Source: Brachionus rotundiformis (taxonomy: Eukaryota; Rotifera; Eurotatoria; Ploima; Brachionidae). Taken from it: DNA of 64,000 bases. Numbering within the stretch: the stretch's first letter is position 1; the number at the start of each line of letters is the position of its first letter. Below are positions 46,760 through 57,306 of the stretch, piece by piece. The notes beneath the pieces are model-generated. The model was given only the letters and a program-made list of their open reading frames with translations. It did no database searches and was not told the DNA's origin. A program made the translations under genes and the position numbers. The stretch is from assembly GCA_016802295.1 (NCBI GenBank), contig JAESIW010000020.1:2122120-2186119 (forward strand). Direction: 5' to 3'.

Positions 46760-48658
46760 ATTCATTTATCGTTTTATCATTCGCATCTCAAATATTCAAA
46801 CGAATGTAATCATTCAAAAGTAAATGGAATTTTCAAATCAATTACATCACTTGAATTTTCATTTACTGTAAAATACTTTCCAAATACATGTCCATTTATT
46901 TTCAATAATTTAAACTTGAATTTTTTGGTTTTCTATGGATTGTCCAAAAATTTTATAAATTTTAATCAGATTAGCTTTTTGGAAGACAAAATTGAAAATC
47001 TAAACATTTCAATTTCACAATTGGATTTGTATTTTTACAAAGGCAGTCTTTCTAAGAAATTATTAATTTTTAATAAAACAGATAACCTAGTTTTAAATGG
47101 TCTATTGGATAAAATAGATAATGATAATAAACAATAATCAAAAAATAAACAATAATTTGACAATAAATTTTAGTAACTCAAATAACATAAAAGAAAATTT
47201 AGAAAAAATAAAATACATATCATTAAGTTTAGCGTCAAAATCTTTAAATTTTGATTACGATTATTACAATTATCCAGATGAGGATTTTTGTTTTTATCGG
47301 GATTTTAAAACAGATGGTTCAATTTTTTTTCTATTTGAAAATGTGTACCTTAACTGTTCTTGTTTGATGTTGTGGTTGTCGCAAAATACACGCTTTATTT
47401 ATAATTTATCATATATTAATAGAATGATAATGCCATATTCATGTGAGCAAGGTCTCAGCTTCAGAAAGAAAATGGACCAATGCAATTTTGAAAAAATGCT
47501 CAAAACTGTGATGACTTCAATAAACAAATTTACTCAGTAACTGGTTTAGTTTTTCTCTATTATTTTCAGATTGCAGATATATTTTTAACAATACTTGAGT
47601 ACATATTTATTACATTATCTATGGCAAGTAGTTTGCTAAACATTTATATTTTGTCTAAAATTAAAAATTCCTCTGAAAACACAATGAGAAAAGAAACAAT
47701 TTCTATTGAAAAATTAATGTTAGCCAACTCATTAATTACTGTTTTCTATTTACTCACAATGGCTGTCCATCAAATGAGAAAATGTGTAAATCAAAATTCA
47801 AAATTTTGTTCGCCTCTCAATACACTTATTATTTCACAAATTCTTGAAATTTATTTGGTAAAAGTTGTTGGTAGTTTTCTGAGATTTTTTTCAAATGCAT
47901 TTCAACTATTTGTTTCAGTCAAACGCCTAACATTACTAGATCTAGAGTCAAGAGATAAACTTAAGAGAACAGCCAAAAAAAAATATATAAAGCCTTTAAT
48001 TTTATCTTTTCTTGCTTTTTACTTTATAAGCCTTTTGTTAAATCAGATATTTATGAACAAAATTAACTATAATCAATTTAATTTTGATATATTATTAGAC
48101 TATGTTGAATATCCTGATAGAAAGTTTTTTTTCATGAATTATGTGGCGTCTTTTAGTCCTTTCGAACTAAGAACGACTCTAACAATTCAACGTAATTCTG
48201 CTATTGAAATTTTTATCTTATTTTTAATTAACTTTTTCTTGAATGAGATTTTTTGTGTAATAATATTTTGTTTTGCTGAAGCAATATTTATTTTAAAAGT
48301 TCGATCAAACATTAAAAAAAAGGAAGCTCTTACTTTATCGAATAGTGTCATAAATAAAAACAAAATTGAAACCACCAAATCATTATTGAACTTTTTGATT
48401 TCAAATTTGATCTTCATAATTATATTTAGATTATTCGGCGTAATAATTCAAATTTTAATTGTTTACCAAAAAAGTACTCAAAAAAATTATTTTTTAAATA
48501 TTTGTTCAATTCACAACAAAATTTGTACTATTGCTGAAGAATTGAATGATTTCTTATTTCTCATTACAATTTCTACTCAAACTATCTTTTATTTTTTTAT
48601 TTGTAAAAATTTCAGAATTTGTTTTTTATCTATAGTTAAAATCAATCCTAAATGTTAA
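46760..48658 (+). CDS. LRR-type seven-transmembrane receptor, probably damaged
   Basis: The 7TM part (about 47570-48658) is intact. It has hydrophobic segments such as ITLSMASSLLNIYIL, LMLANSLITVFYLLTMAV, LILSFLAFYFISLLL, IEIFILFLINFFLNEIF, FLISNLIFIIIFRLFGVII and FLFLITISTQTIFYFFI. An ectodomain of leucine-rich character precedes it (LNLNFLVFYGLSKNFINF, LDLYFYKGSLSK), closed by a Cys-rich cap (NCSCLMLWL, YSCEQGLSF). Three problems stand out. No ATG or signal peptide exists upstream: TAA at 46757-46759 and the hAT end are there. The frame shifts by one near 47110-47173. The obvious donor at 47537 is out of phase with the 47570 exon, although a GTGATG donor at 47508 would be in phase. Likely a recent pseudogene or a misassembled allele. 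Confidence 0.55.
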
Positions 48659-48727
48659 GAGTAACATGTCAATATATTTCCGCAGATTTTTTTATTTTTT
48701 AAGATATCATTATTTATTTATTTAAAA

Positions 48728-49850
48728 TACAGTATTGTACAAAAACTAATACGCACTAGTTTTTTAATATCTTTGTGATTAAAACTCAACAAAATAGTTT
48801 ACGTCTAAAAAATTTATTCAAAAAAAAATGATTTTAAATAATGCTATTTTTCTCCTTCAAATTGATATAAAATTTATGATAATATGATTTTACACTCAAG
48901 GAAAATGAAAACCATCAAAAAATTAATCAAGAAGTTTTGCACAACAGTTTAAACACATATCATTAATCTAGAAAAAATTTGATATTGTTAAGATTTTAGC
49001 TTGGAAGAGAAGAAGGGAGAGTTCCCACGGGGACAGAAACTGTACAAGTGTGTTATAGCATTGGTGACTGTCATCAAAAACCAGACCAATCAAATCAAAT
49101 ATTAAAAACTCAGCTAGAGAAAACCAAGAAAGTGAACGATAACAGCCTCTCTGATTGTACATCGTCCAGTATTTTTTAGCGGGAAGAAACCTAGTGACCA
49201 AACGCAAGCTTTCATCGCCAATAAAAAGGAACTTCCTTTTTAATTGTAATGAGGAACTTCCTTTCGAGAATAACTCCGAAATAACTCCGGAAGAGACCAA
49301 ACGAGAGAGACCGAGCTAAATGCGAAGCTTCCGCCAAACCAATTTAGGATGAATTCTGAAGGGAGGCATCATTATGGGATCAAACCTGAGGGTGATCCAA
49401 ATGCTGGCAGAATGTTTTACTACGGAATCAAGCGGGACGAAATCAAAGATCATTGATGCTAAATTGGTAGAAGCAAGACCTCAATTGAACACTTAAAACT
49501 GACTCTCCTGAAGGAATGGCTAAATATACCTGATCAACATGTGAATCAATTAATCGAATCAATGCCCAAAAAGCATTCGTGCTTGTTATAGTGCAAAAGG
49601 TGGTCATTTTAAATATTATTCTTAACTCATGTGAAACTTTTTTCCCATTTCTCACTTATTATTTACTGAAATCCTTATCTGTTAGTTTTTTTTAAACATT
49701 TTTATTAAGATATTTGATAATTAACAAATTAAAATACAGAAATATTTCTTCTAGCCTTTTTTCTTTTATCTTAAACATAATAGACGAATAATTCCTGTCT
49801 TTTGAAAAAATATTCGTCTGCATCTAAACTTTTGGGCAATACTACTAAGA
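48728..49850 (-). mobile_element. Degenerate Tc1/mariner-like transposon
   Basis: Minus-strand frame 49300-48968 encodes LKRKFLFIGDESLRLV, the first catalytic block of Tc1-type transposases (usually V-I-F-S-D-E-S). Further on come a KKYWTMYNQRG and a SLAEFLIFDLIGLVF stretch, where these proteins have W-x-C-F-S...G-x-G-x-(L/I). An N-terminal scrap (MRNGKKVSHELRIIF) lies at 49655. Candidate inverted ends are TACAGTATTGTACAAAAACT (left, 48729) and minus-strand TAGTAGTATTGCCCAAAAGT (right, about 49850), sharing AGTATTG..CAAAA. The copy is riddled with stops. Confidence 0.55.
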
Positions 49851-50391
49851 TATCATTGGTTTAGGAAAATGGAAATACAATTAAATGTTAAATCTTGATG
49901 TTTTTACCAGTGAATTAGCAAAGTTAATTGAAAAAATTTTGAATTGATGTTTTAAATATTTTACATTTTTTTTGGTTCTTTATATTTTAGTTTTGTTGAT
50001 TAATTGTTTTAACTGTTATGCGCTCTTTAAGAGTACCAAACAACCAATTCAGCTAATTGGTCTTAAGTTAAGGGTGGATAAAAAATGCAGTGTAAAAGAT
50101 AGACTCAATGTAGCTTTTTGTAATTATTTTATTAATTTAAATTTTTTTATTTATTGAATTTTTCAAATATTATCTTTTAAAAATTTAAAATCAAAAAATT
50201 TCCTCTAAAAATTAAAAAATAAAAAGTTTTAGCAAACATTACTAATTTTTTTCACACCTTTATGATTAATTCTTAAATATCTTCTGATTTGAGTAAATTT
50301 TGCTTTTAAACCGCTTAATTTTAAAACTCTTCAACTCCTCATTTGGTCTCTAAATAACATTAATAATAAATATTCAATTTAATGACAGATT
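49851..50391. other. Spacer, no feature seen
   Basis: A+T-rich DNA between two Tc1-like remnants. A short open stretch at 49972-50157 has no resemblance I can name. Confidence 0.4.
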
Positions 50392-51010
50392 GTGGGTCCG
50401 CTAAAAAGTGGATACAAAAAGCTAAACGAAATAGCCAAGTTGTTAGGCGTATCTCAAAAATTTGTCTTTTCAACTAAGTATCGAAGCCGTTCAGGTAGAC
50501 TTCAGAAGCTAACTTTTAGGGATGAAAATTACATTTTTAGAGAGATAAGAATCAAGTTTTCAAAAAATCGTCACTAATTTTAATTCTAAGACTGAAGAGG
50601 TTAGGATAGGTAAGTAAACTTTAATGAGATTTATTCAAAAAAATAGGTTTAGAGTCTCATAGAGCGGTCAGAAAGCTGCTTGTTTAGATAAAATATAGAC
50701 TAAAAAGATACTATCTCTTACTAAAAAGACTAAAAAGATACTGTTTAAATGTATAAAAAAGAGATTTAATTGGACAGTTAAAGATTGGTCCAGAGTTATT
50801 TTCAGCGACGAGGCCGAGTGTGAAACTTCTATCCTAGACAAAGTAAATCCAAATGTACACAATATCATTTTTCAGTCATTGGAGTCATAAAGGCGATCGT
50901 CAAAAGTGTAATGAGACGTTAAGAAAACGGTCCTGGCCACGAAAGAGACTATTGGAGTGGTCGAATTCCGAAAAATGAATTTAACACTGTGTTATTTTTG
51001 GGTTTTGTAA
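50392..51010 (+). mobile_element. Second Tc1-like transposase remnant
   Basis: Plus strand. The N-terminal paired-type helix-turn-helix is recognisable: YKKLNEIAKLLGVSQKFV, then RSRSGRLQKLTFRDENYIF, matching the Tc1 linker Gly-Arg-x-(R/K)-Lys-Leu-Thr. After stops and shifts, KRFNWTVKDWSRVIFSDEAE gives the W-x-x-x-D-W-x-x-V-I-F-S-D-E block with the first catalytic Asp. Later sequence is not recognisable. Confidence 0.72.
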
Positions 51011-51269
51011 TAGTTTAGTTTTTTGGTGATTCTAATTTATTGTGCTCATTTTAATTCAATACTAATGGTGTATTTTCGACTAAATAAATCATTCAAAAAA
51101 ATAATGATTGCGATAATTTAATCTTGTTTCCTTATTTAATATTCTATTAAAAAAAGTATTTAAACTTGAAGTATGTATTTTTTTGGGTATCAGTACAAAC
51201 TTTTACTTTATATGTATGCTTTACAAATTAATTCGTTTAGTACTATTTGTATAATAGTTAGAATAAGCC
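51011..51269. other. Spacer between Tc1-like and LINE remnants
   Basis: No feature identified; possible Tc1-type end (CAGTACAAACTTTTAC) near 51192. Confidence 0.3.
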
Positions 51270-53600
51270 TTCGCTTATTCGGGGAGCCATGTTGTAGAAT
51301 TTTACAGAATCTATATTTTTTTCAATTTCAAGGTTAACCAACAGGCTAGTGCCCTTGTCATAAAGACTGATTAAGACTCCATTTATTTAAATAAAATAAA
51401 TTTTACAAATTAAACAATGAATAAAATTTTCATAAAATTATTTGAGAAAGTAAAACATTAGTAAGAATTTTTTTACAAAATCTGAGAAAATCAAATTGAT
51501 ATTATTGAAAATTGAATGCTTAAATGATGTAAATTTCAACATTGATCTCTTGATCACAAAGCAATTTATAAGTCTTGGGTAGAGCAATCCATAAGTTTTT
51601 TCGCCATCTACTGATTTTGATGTTGGTTCTATCAGATTCTCACTATTTCTTAAATTATATTTCAAATTTCTCGAGGTATTCTTTTTTAAATTCTGCTTTA
51701 GATTTTCAGGAGAATAATGAAAATAAAAAGCCTTATAAGCAAAAGATAACATTCTATCAAGAATTCTATGTTGAAAAGAATATAATCGATATTTTTCTAT
51801 GAGATTGTAATATTATTAACATTATTTACTTTTGGTTTAAATATAGATAAATAATAACTCTTAGCCAAATTAATTATAGCCTCTTTTGAGAAATAGCATA
51901 AGAGAGTCGAGCAATAATCAAAATAAGGCAATATAAAGGTTTTAAAAAACTGTATTTTTACAGAAGTTGATAGATAGAATAACCTCTTTATACTGAATAA
52001 ATTTTGTTCACAACTAAGATCTATTATTAGAGGATTTACTCTAAGAGCTCTTGTTAGATAATTATTGGCAAGTTTTTTACATCTTTCCTCAATAGGTTCT
52101 AGGTTAAACTGGTTTAACATTTTACCATTCGAGAGAAGAAAGGATGACCTTGAGATTATTCTTTCGTTTGAATGGACTCAATTGCTTTTTTGTTGGATTC
52201 GCAGGTGCTTAGAGTGATAAATGGGCTGTATTCTAGAATTGATCTTATGAGCGCTTTGTAGGTAATCAGGAGATGTTAAATGTTTAACCCCATTTCTTAC
52301 CTTTGAGATGCTTTAGCATATTTACTCTGGACTAGCCCTATGCTTTAGGTTATTAATGTGTGTAGTAAAAGAAAGGGATTGATCCGTCGTGATGCCTAGG
52401 AATTTGGCTTTTTTTTCATATGGGATCGACTTATTTCCAAATTTGAGCGAAACTTCTTCCTCCATCTTTTTGTTACCTTAATTAAATATAATGAAGTTTG
52501 ATTTCCTGACACTTAATTTAAATATCCACATAGAGAGTCAGAGAGTCAAGCCAGTCAAGTCAAAACGTTTGGAGTTTGAGTTGGATAATAGAGGTATTCC
52601 CTGAGGTGTACCATGCTGAAAGATCATCAGCGAACAAGGGCATCTCAGTTGATTTTGCTGCGGCGCATGTAACATTGTTAAAAAAGATATTAGATAGTGT
52701 AGGTCCTGATACACCCTGAGGCACCCTTGTCTGAATTTTTCTAGCTTCTGAGTATGACTCATTGGCTCTCACTCTAAATTCCCTACAGGAAAGGTAGTTT
52801 TCTACCCAATTTACTAGATAGTTCGGAAATTGATAGTTTTTAAGTTTTTAGATTAGACCTTTATGCTAAACCTTATCAAACGCTTTTTCTATGTCTATAA
52901 AAATCGCACCAGTCTTTTTGTTAAAGTTAAAGCCGGATTAGACTGCTTGCATCAGTCTTAGAATTTGGTCATTAGTCTGGTGATATTTTCTGAAGCTTCT
53001 CTGAAAAATGTTAAGTATCCCCTGAGATTTAGAAAACTTAGTTATATGATTTAGTAGAGTTCTCTCTAGGACCTTAGAAAGTGTGTTAAGGAGACTAATT
53101 GGGTCATAATTTTCTGAATTTTTAGTCTATTATCATGATTTTGAAGCAATCATGATGATGATTGGGATATAGTTTAAGTTAATCGATGCATTAATATGTT
53201 CTTCACAATAATTCTAGGTAGGATTTTGGAATAAGTTTAAGAACAGAATTAGATATCTTATCTTCTCCCGGACTGTCCCTTGCTCTCAGATTCTTGATCT
53301 CAGTCTCGATTTCATAGATGGTTGTTAGAATGTGACAATTTTGGGGGTGTTAATGTTCTTATTAGAAATCTCAATTGATTTAATTTTTCTCCAAAGGTTA
53401 GAGTTTGAGGGAGTCAACGTGTTTAGGAATTTACAGAAATCTTTCCATTTTAGTCTTCGAAATGAATTGATTTCATCCTTAACCTTGTTATATAGAGAAT
53501 TAAAAAGTGTTTTTAATACTGATTATTTCTAGATTTTTGGAACATTTTTCTGGCTTTGTTTTTTTCTTTAATAAGGTCCTTAATTAGGGTTAGGGTTAAA
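51270..53600 (-). mobile_element. Degenerate Jockey-type LINE
   Basis: Minus strand. The order of landmarks is right for one element. Reverse-transcriptase core lies at 52772-52560 (RVPQGVSGPTLSNIFFNN and the catalytic PLFADDLSAW). Thumb region lies at 52120-51797 (FFKTFILPYFDYCSTLLCYF). A C-terminal tail lies at 51752-51438 (SRNLKYNLRNSENLIEPTSK). Upstream, 52780-53580 holds heavily shifted RT N-terminal sequence, for instance KAFDKV near 52875. Stops and frameshifts separate every block. A short hairpin (AATAAGCCTTCGCTTATT, 51264-51281) lies by the 3' end. Confidence 0.7.
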
Positions 53601-53601
53601 A
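53586..53601 (+). repeat. Short TTAGGG-like repeat
   Basis: ATTAGGGTTAGGGTTA: two full telomere-like units and a partial one at the presumed 5' boundary of the LINE remnant. Two units can arise by chance. Confidence 0.5.
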
Positions 53602-53954
53602 AAATCATATATTTATCCTACTTTAACAAAATCATAAAATTATTCACAACAATCATATTTTTTGAGAAAAAACTAATTTACAATAAAATAGGCGGTGTGT
53701 TTAAATCAATTTGACTAATTATGGACATTTCATAAATACAAATTAGTCATCAATTAACCAATTAAACACATTTAATTATTTGATTCGATTAGTAAATTTA
53801 TTTAAACGTTCTTCAACAATGTCTTTCAACTTTTAACCTTAACATGTTCATAATTATTTTTATTCTTTTAAACACATTAAATACTTTTACAGTCATTTGG
53901 CAATGCAACACACAAAACAAATTTGTATAATTGAATTAATCCAATTAAGCAAAA

Positions 53955-54323
53955 ATGCCACCAAAGACACCAAGCAAAGGAGCTAAAAAAGCCGTCAAGC
54001 CAGTCAAAGGAGCCAAAGGCGAAGGCAAACGAAAGAAGAAAAGGAAGGAAACATACTCAGTTTACATTTACAAAGTATTGAAACAAGTCCATCCAGATAC
54101 TGGTATTTCAAGCAAAGCTATGAGTATCATGAACTCATTTGTCAATGATATCTTTGAGAGAATAGCCTCCGAAGCATCTAAGCTTTCCACTCACAATGGC
54201 CGCTCGACTATTTCTAGTCGCGAAATTCAGACCAGCGTTCGTCTGTTATTGCCTGGTGAATTGGCCAAACACGCTGTTAGTGAAGGCACAAAAGCTGTAA
54301 CCAAATACACTAGTTCAAAATAG
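53955..54323 (+). CDS. Histone H2B
   Basis: A 122-residue core histone; pairs with H2A in the nucleosome. The basic tail (MPPKTPSKGAKKAVKPVKGA) leads to the histone fold with KETYSVYIYKVLKQVHPDTG, AMSIMNSFVNDIFERIA, STISSREIQTSVRLLLPG and the C-terminal helix ending in TKAVTKYTSSK. All positions typical of H2B are present and there is no intron, as for replication-dependent histone genes. The mRNA 3' end carries the histone stem-loop. No other histone gene lies nearby, so it is not part of a visible cluster. A CCAAT-like box lies at about 53757. Confidence 0.98.
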   Translation: MPPKTPSKGAKKAVKPVKGAKGEGKRKKKRKETYSVYIYKVLKQVHPDTGISSKAMSIMNSFVNDIFERIASEASKLSTHNGRSTISSREIQTSVRLLLPGELAKHAVSEGTKAVTKYTSSK

Positions 54324-54363
54324 ACACATCATTTTGACTGTCTATTGTACAAATAAAACCCCC

Positions 54364-54379
54364 GGCCTTTTTCAAGGCC
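54364..54379 (+). terminator. Histone mRNA 3' stem-loop
   Basis: GGCCTTTTTCAAGGCC: 6-bp stem GGCCTT/AAGGCC with the TTTC tetraloop expected for stem-loop-binding protein, 41 bp after the stop codon. AATAAA motifs occur both before (54352) and after it (about 54395). Confidence 0.95.
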
Positions 54380-55005
54380 AATTACTTTTTAAAAATAAAG
54401 CACAAATTATTAACATTATTAACATAGTTAAATGATTAAAAGCATTGATACACTCAGCTGAAAAATTTTAACAATATCTTAACAATTTCCATTAATTACT
54501 AAGTTGTCGGATAAGACTAATTGTACTTGTCTATGTTTAATTTTTTAATACCACTAACAATATTAATTACACTAAATTTGTGAAATTTGACCTATGATGT
54601 CTAAAACAATTTTTTTTTCAATAACAATTTCTGTCTTTGTAATAAAATAAACCATTTGTTCAACATTTTCTAATTAAGCTTGAATGAAAAAAAAAGCCGT
54701 TTCCTATTTTAAATGTCCACCAAATTTACCAAATAACATGTTGTCAACCAATAAAGTAAATAATAAATGATCAACATAAATATCTTAAAGACCGTTCAAA
54801 GCACTCTTTTGTTTATTAAGTTAAATTCGTTCAATGTATTTTGTGACCCAATTTAAATATCATGAATCTAATTGTAATGAATTGGGCGCCTATTAATTTC
54901 ATTAAGTTAAGGACTTAATTTGAACAATTTTCAAGATAAATTTTACCAAAATTTAATATCAAGTCATTCATTTTATCTAATAAACTCTCTTCAAAAAATA
55001 ATATT
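54380..55005. other. Intergenic, no feature seen
   Basis: Spacer between H2B and the first Tra2-like gene. No repeat ends or ORFs of note. Confidence 0.5.
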
Positions 55006-55689
55006 ATGACTAATCCAACTAAGTCCCCGAGTAGGGATCACTCATTGGAAAAATCTAGGCAAAGTAATCATCACCAGAGACACAAATCCAATTCCCGAAG
55101 GCATTTGTCCAAATCCAGGACGTTCTATCGTTCTAGGTCTCGTTCCCATGTTAGATCAAAGTATCCTAGGGGAAGATCGCCATGCTTGCGCTCTACCAGA
55201 TATCGAGATTCACGCGAAGAGTTAAATAGGTTCAACCCTCCTAGAAATGACATAATTGCTGTATTTGGCCTTGATCGAGACACAACCGAAACAGATCTAT
55301 TTAATTTTTACAAAAAATATGGCTGCAATCGATGTAAAGTTATTTATGACAGAAGAGTAAAGTTTTCTTGTACGAGTTTTGTTCTTTATGATTTTTTAAA
55401 TTTATAAGACTGGAAAGCCAAGGGGTTTCGGATTTGTCTATTTTGATAGCATAGATGACGCATCAAGAGTAACATTTGGCTAAAAGATTATTTTTAAATG
55501 TCACACATGGATTAATGATTATATTTTAAGGCCAAACGAGCCACAAACGGAAAAAGGCTGCTGACAAGGGAGTTGAGAGTTGATTATTCGATTGGCGAAA
55601 GGGCCAATTCAGGCGGCAATCAAGGATCTTGTGATAGACTTTATGGCTACCAGGCTAATTCAGATACTACTAGTTATTACGGATACTAA
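55006..55689 (+). CDS. Tra2-like SR splicing factor (copy 1)
   Basis: Three exons join in phase 0: 55006-55356, 55409-55468 and 55531-55689, giving 189 residues. An N-terminal Arg/Ser domain (SRSRTFYRSRSRSHVRS-like) precedes one RRM. RNP2 is IIAVFGL; RNP1 is GKPRGFGFVYF, directly after an intron that interrupts the Asp-Arg-Arg/Thr-Gly-Lys loop. The RRM ends with LRVDYSIGERA, the Tra2 signature of strand beta-4 plus the start of the linker. A short Gly/Ser/Tyr tail replaces the second RS domain of most Tra2 proteins. Such proteins bind purine-rich exonic enhancers. It lies tail to tail with a paralogue that has the same 60-bp middle exon. Confidence 0.85.
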
Positions 55690-55929
55690 GAGATTAAGTT
55701 TTTTTTTCATTTTTTAATAAAGATTTCAGTATTGATTTTTTTCATCAATTATAAATTATTTATCATCAAAAAAATTTACAATACGAATAATTTTATTAAT
55801 AAAAATTTAACTATATTCTATCATTAATATTATTTACTGGAAAATTTATCTATATCATCTATGATATAGAGTACTTGGAAACTTTTAAAAAAAGTTACTA
55901 TAAAGCTATGAATTTCTCGATCGTTTTAA

Positions 55930-56207
55930 CAAGCTTCTTGTACTATCTTAAAAGAAACGATATATTTGTTCATAAAGGATTATTATTTTAAATTACTTTC
56001 TGAAGACCTGGATGAGGAGCCTTTCTTTCTGTAATAATCTCTATTATAATTAAAATATAATTAAGATTTATTCATAAATATTTATATTGGTAAAATCTAC
56101 CTTCTTGAAACTGGGCTTCGATAAATGGTTCTGTAATGCTTGTGCCAAGAAGAACTGAATCTTTTATTTCGTTCCTTTGAATAATCTATTCTAATTTCTT
56201 TGTCCAA
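55930..56207 (-). repeat. Left arm of a 278-bp inverted duplication
   Basis: This arm reads in reverse complement as 56820-57097. Comparing base by base I find one mismatch (a GAACAAA/GGACAAA difference) and no indels. It holds most of exon 3, intron 3, exon 4 and the 3' flank of the Tra2-like copy 2. Confidence 0.95.
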
Positions 56208-56718
56208 TATTTTTATATTTTTTGTTGCATCTTTCGCCTTGTGAAGTATTAGTTATTTTTTATTTGAAAAGTTTTATTCGAGTTGATTACATAAGTAGCT
56301 TCTTCTTTTGTTTTAAAATAGACAAAACCATATCCTTTGGATCGTCCAGTCTTCAGAATGAGAGAATTATTACCCATTTTAAATCATAACATACAAAATA
56401 TGGATTTATATATATATTTATACTTACTCTGTGATTGATTATAATTTTACATCTTATCGATCCAAAATGACTATATATCTTATGCAAGTCGGCTTCTTTT
56501 GCATATAAATTTAGACCAAAAATTGCCAGAACATTATTTTCGTGAGTATTCTGATAAACAGTATCTTTATCCCTATAGTTAAGTTCTTTTTTATGCTTTT
56601 CTAAAGGAGAACGTGATCTGACTGGCGATAAAGATTGACTAGATATTCTTGAATATGTTTCTCCAGAATCATATTGTTTATTCTTTTCTCTCGTTTTTCT
56701 TTCTCTATTTCTAGACAT
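55983..56718 (-). CDS. Tra2-like SR splicing factor (copy 2)
   Basis: Four exons join in phase: 56718-56428, 56350-56291, 56237-56101 and 56040-55983, giving 181 residues. The ATG at 56718 (MSRNRERKTREKNKQYDSGE) is chosen because the frame upstream has no better start. An Arg/Ser-containing N-terminus (SPVRSRSPLEKHKK) leads to an RRM with RNP2 VLAIFGL and RNP1 GRSKGYGFVYF, then IRIDYSKERN. The C-terminal tail is RS-rich (GSSSRSSESN). Exon 2 is 60 bp and its borders match copy 1, so the two genes are paralogues. An extra intron splits the tail. Its last two exons lie in the left arm of the inverted duplication. Confidence 0.82.
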
Positions 56719-56819
56719 TTCAAATATCTTCAAAACTAATTAAAATTTAATAGAACTTGTTTATTTTAACATGATTTATCTGGCTGGCGATAAATCAAAA
56801 ATATTAAAATAAAAAAATT

Positions 56820-57097
56820 TTGGACAAAGAAATTAGAATAGATTATTCAAAGGAACGAAATAAAAGATTCAGTTCTTCTTGGCACAAGCATTACAGAACC
56901 ATTTATCGAAGCCCAGTTTCAAGAAGGTAGATTTTACCAATATAAATATTTATGAATAAATCTTAATTATATTTTAATTATAATAGAGATTATTACAGAA
57001 AGAAAGGCTCCTCATCCAGGTCTTCAGAAAGTAATTTAAAATAATAATCCTTTATGGACAAATATATCGTTTCTTTTAAGATAGTACAAGAAGCTTG
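56820..57097 (+). repeat. Right arm of the inverted duplication (3' gene fragment)
   Basis: Plus-strand copy of the 3' part of Tra2-like copy 2: most of exon 3 starting at TTGGACAAAGAAATTAG, the intron with its GTAGAT donor and TAATAG acceptor, exon 4 and its stop. It has no RRM, so it is a partial pseudogene. It sits about 100 bp upstream of the ATG of the gene it was copied from, in opposite orientation. Confidence 0.95.
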
Positions 57098-57306
57098 AAA
57101 TAATTTGAATTTCCATTTCTTGAATGATTCTTTTTTGGTTGTCTAGCAACCTTTCATAAATTAAAAAAGAGAAGTTTTCATTAACATTTTTTTAATTATT
57201 TACTTCTATATTTTGATAATCTACTATGAATTAAAAAATTTTTTATATAAATAAAGCATATTAATAAAATTAATAATATTAAATTCTATTATTTAAAAAT
57301 ATATAA
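57098..57306. other. Short spacer
   Basis: A+T-rich, no feature. Confidence 0.4.

Noticed and set aside
53586..53601. Interstitial telomere repeat
   Set aside because: Only two full TTAGGG units; too short to claim telomeric origin.
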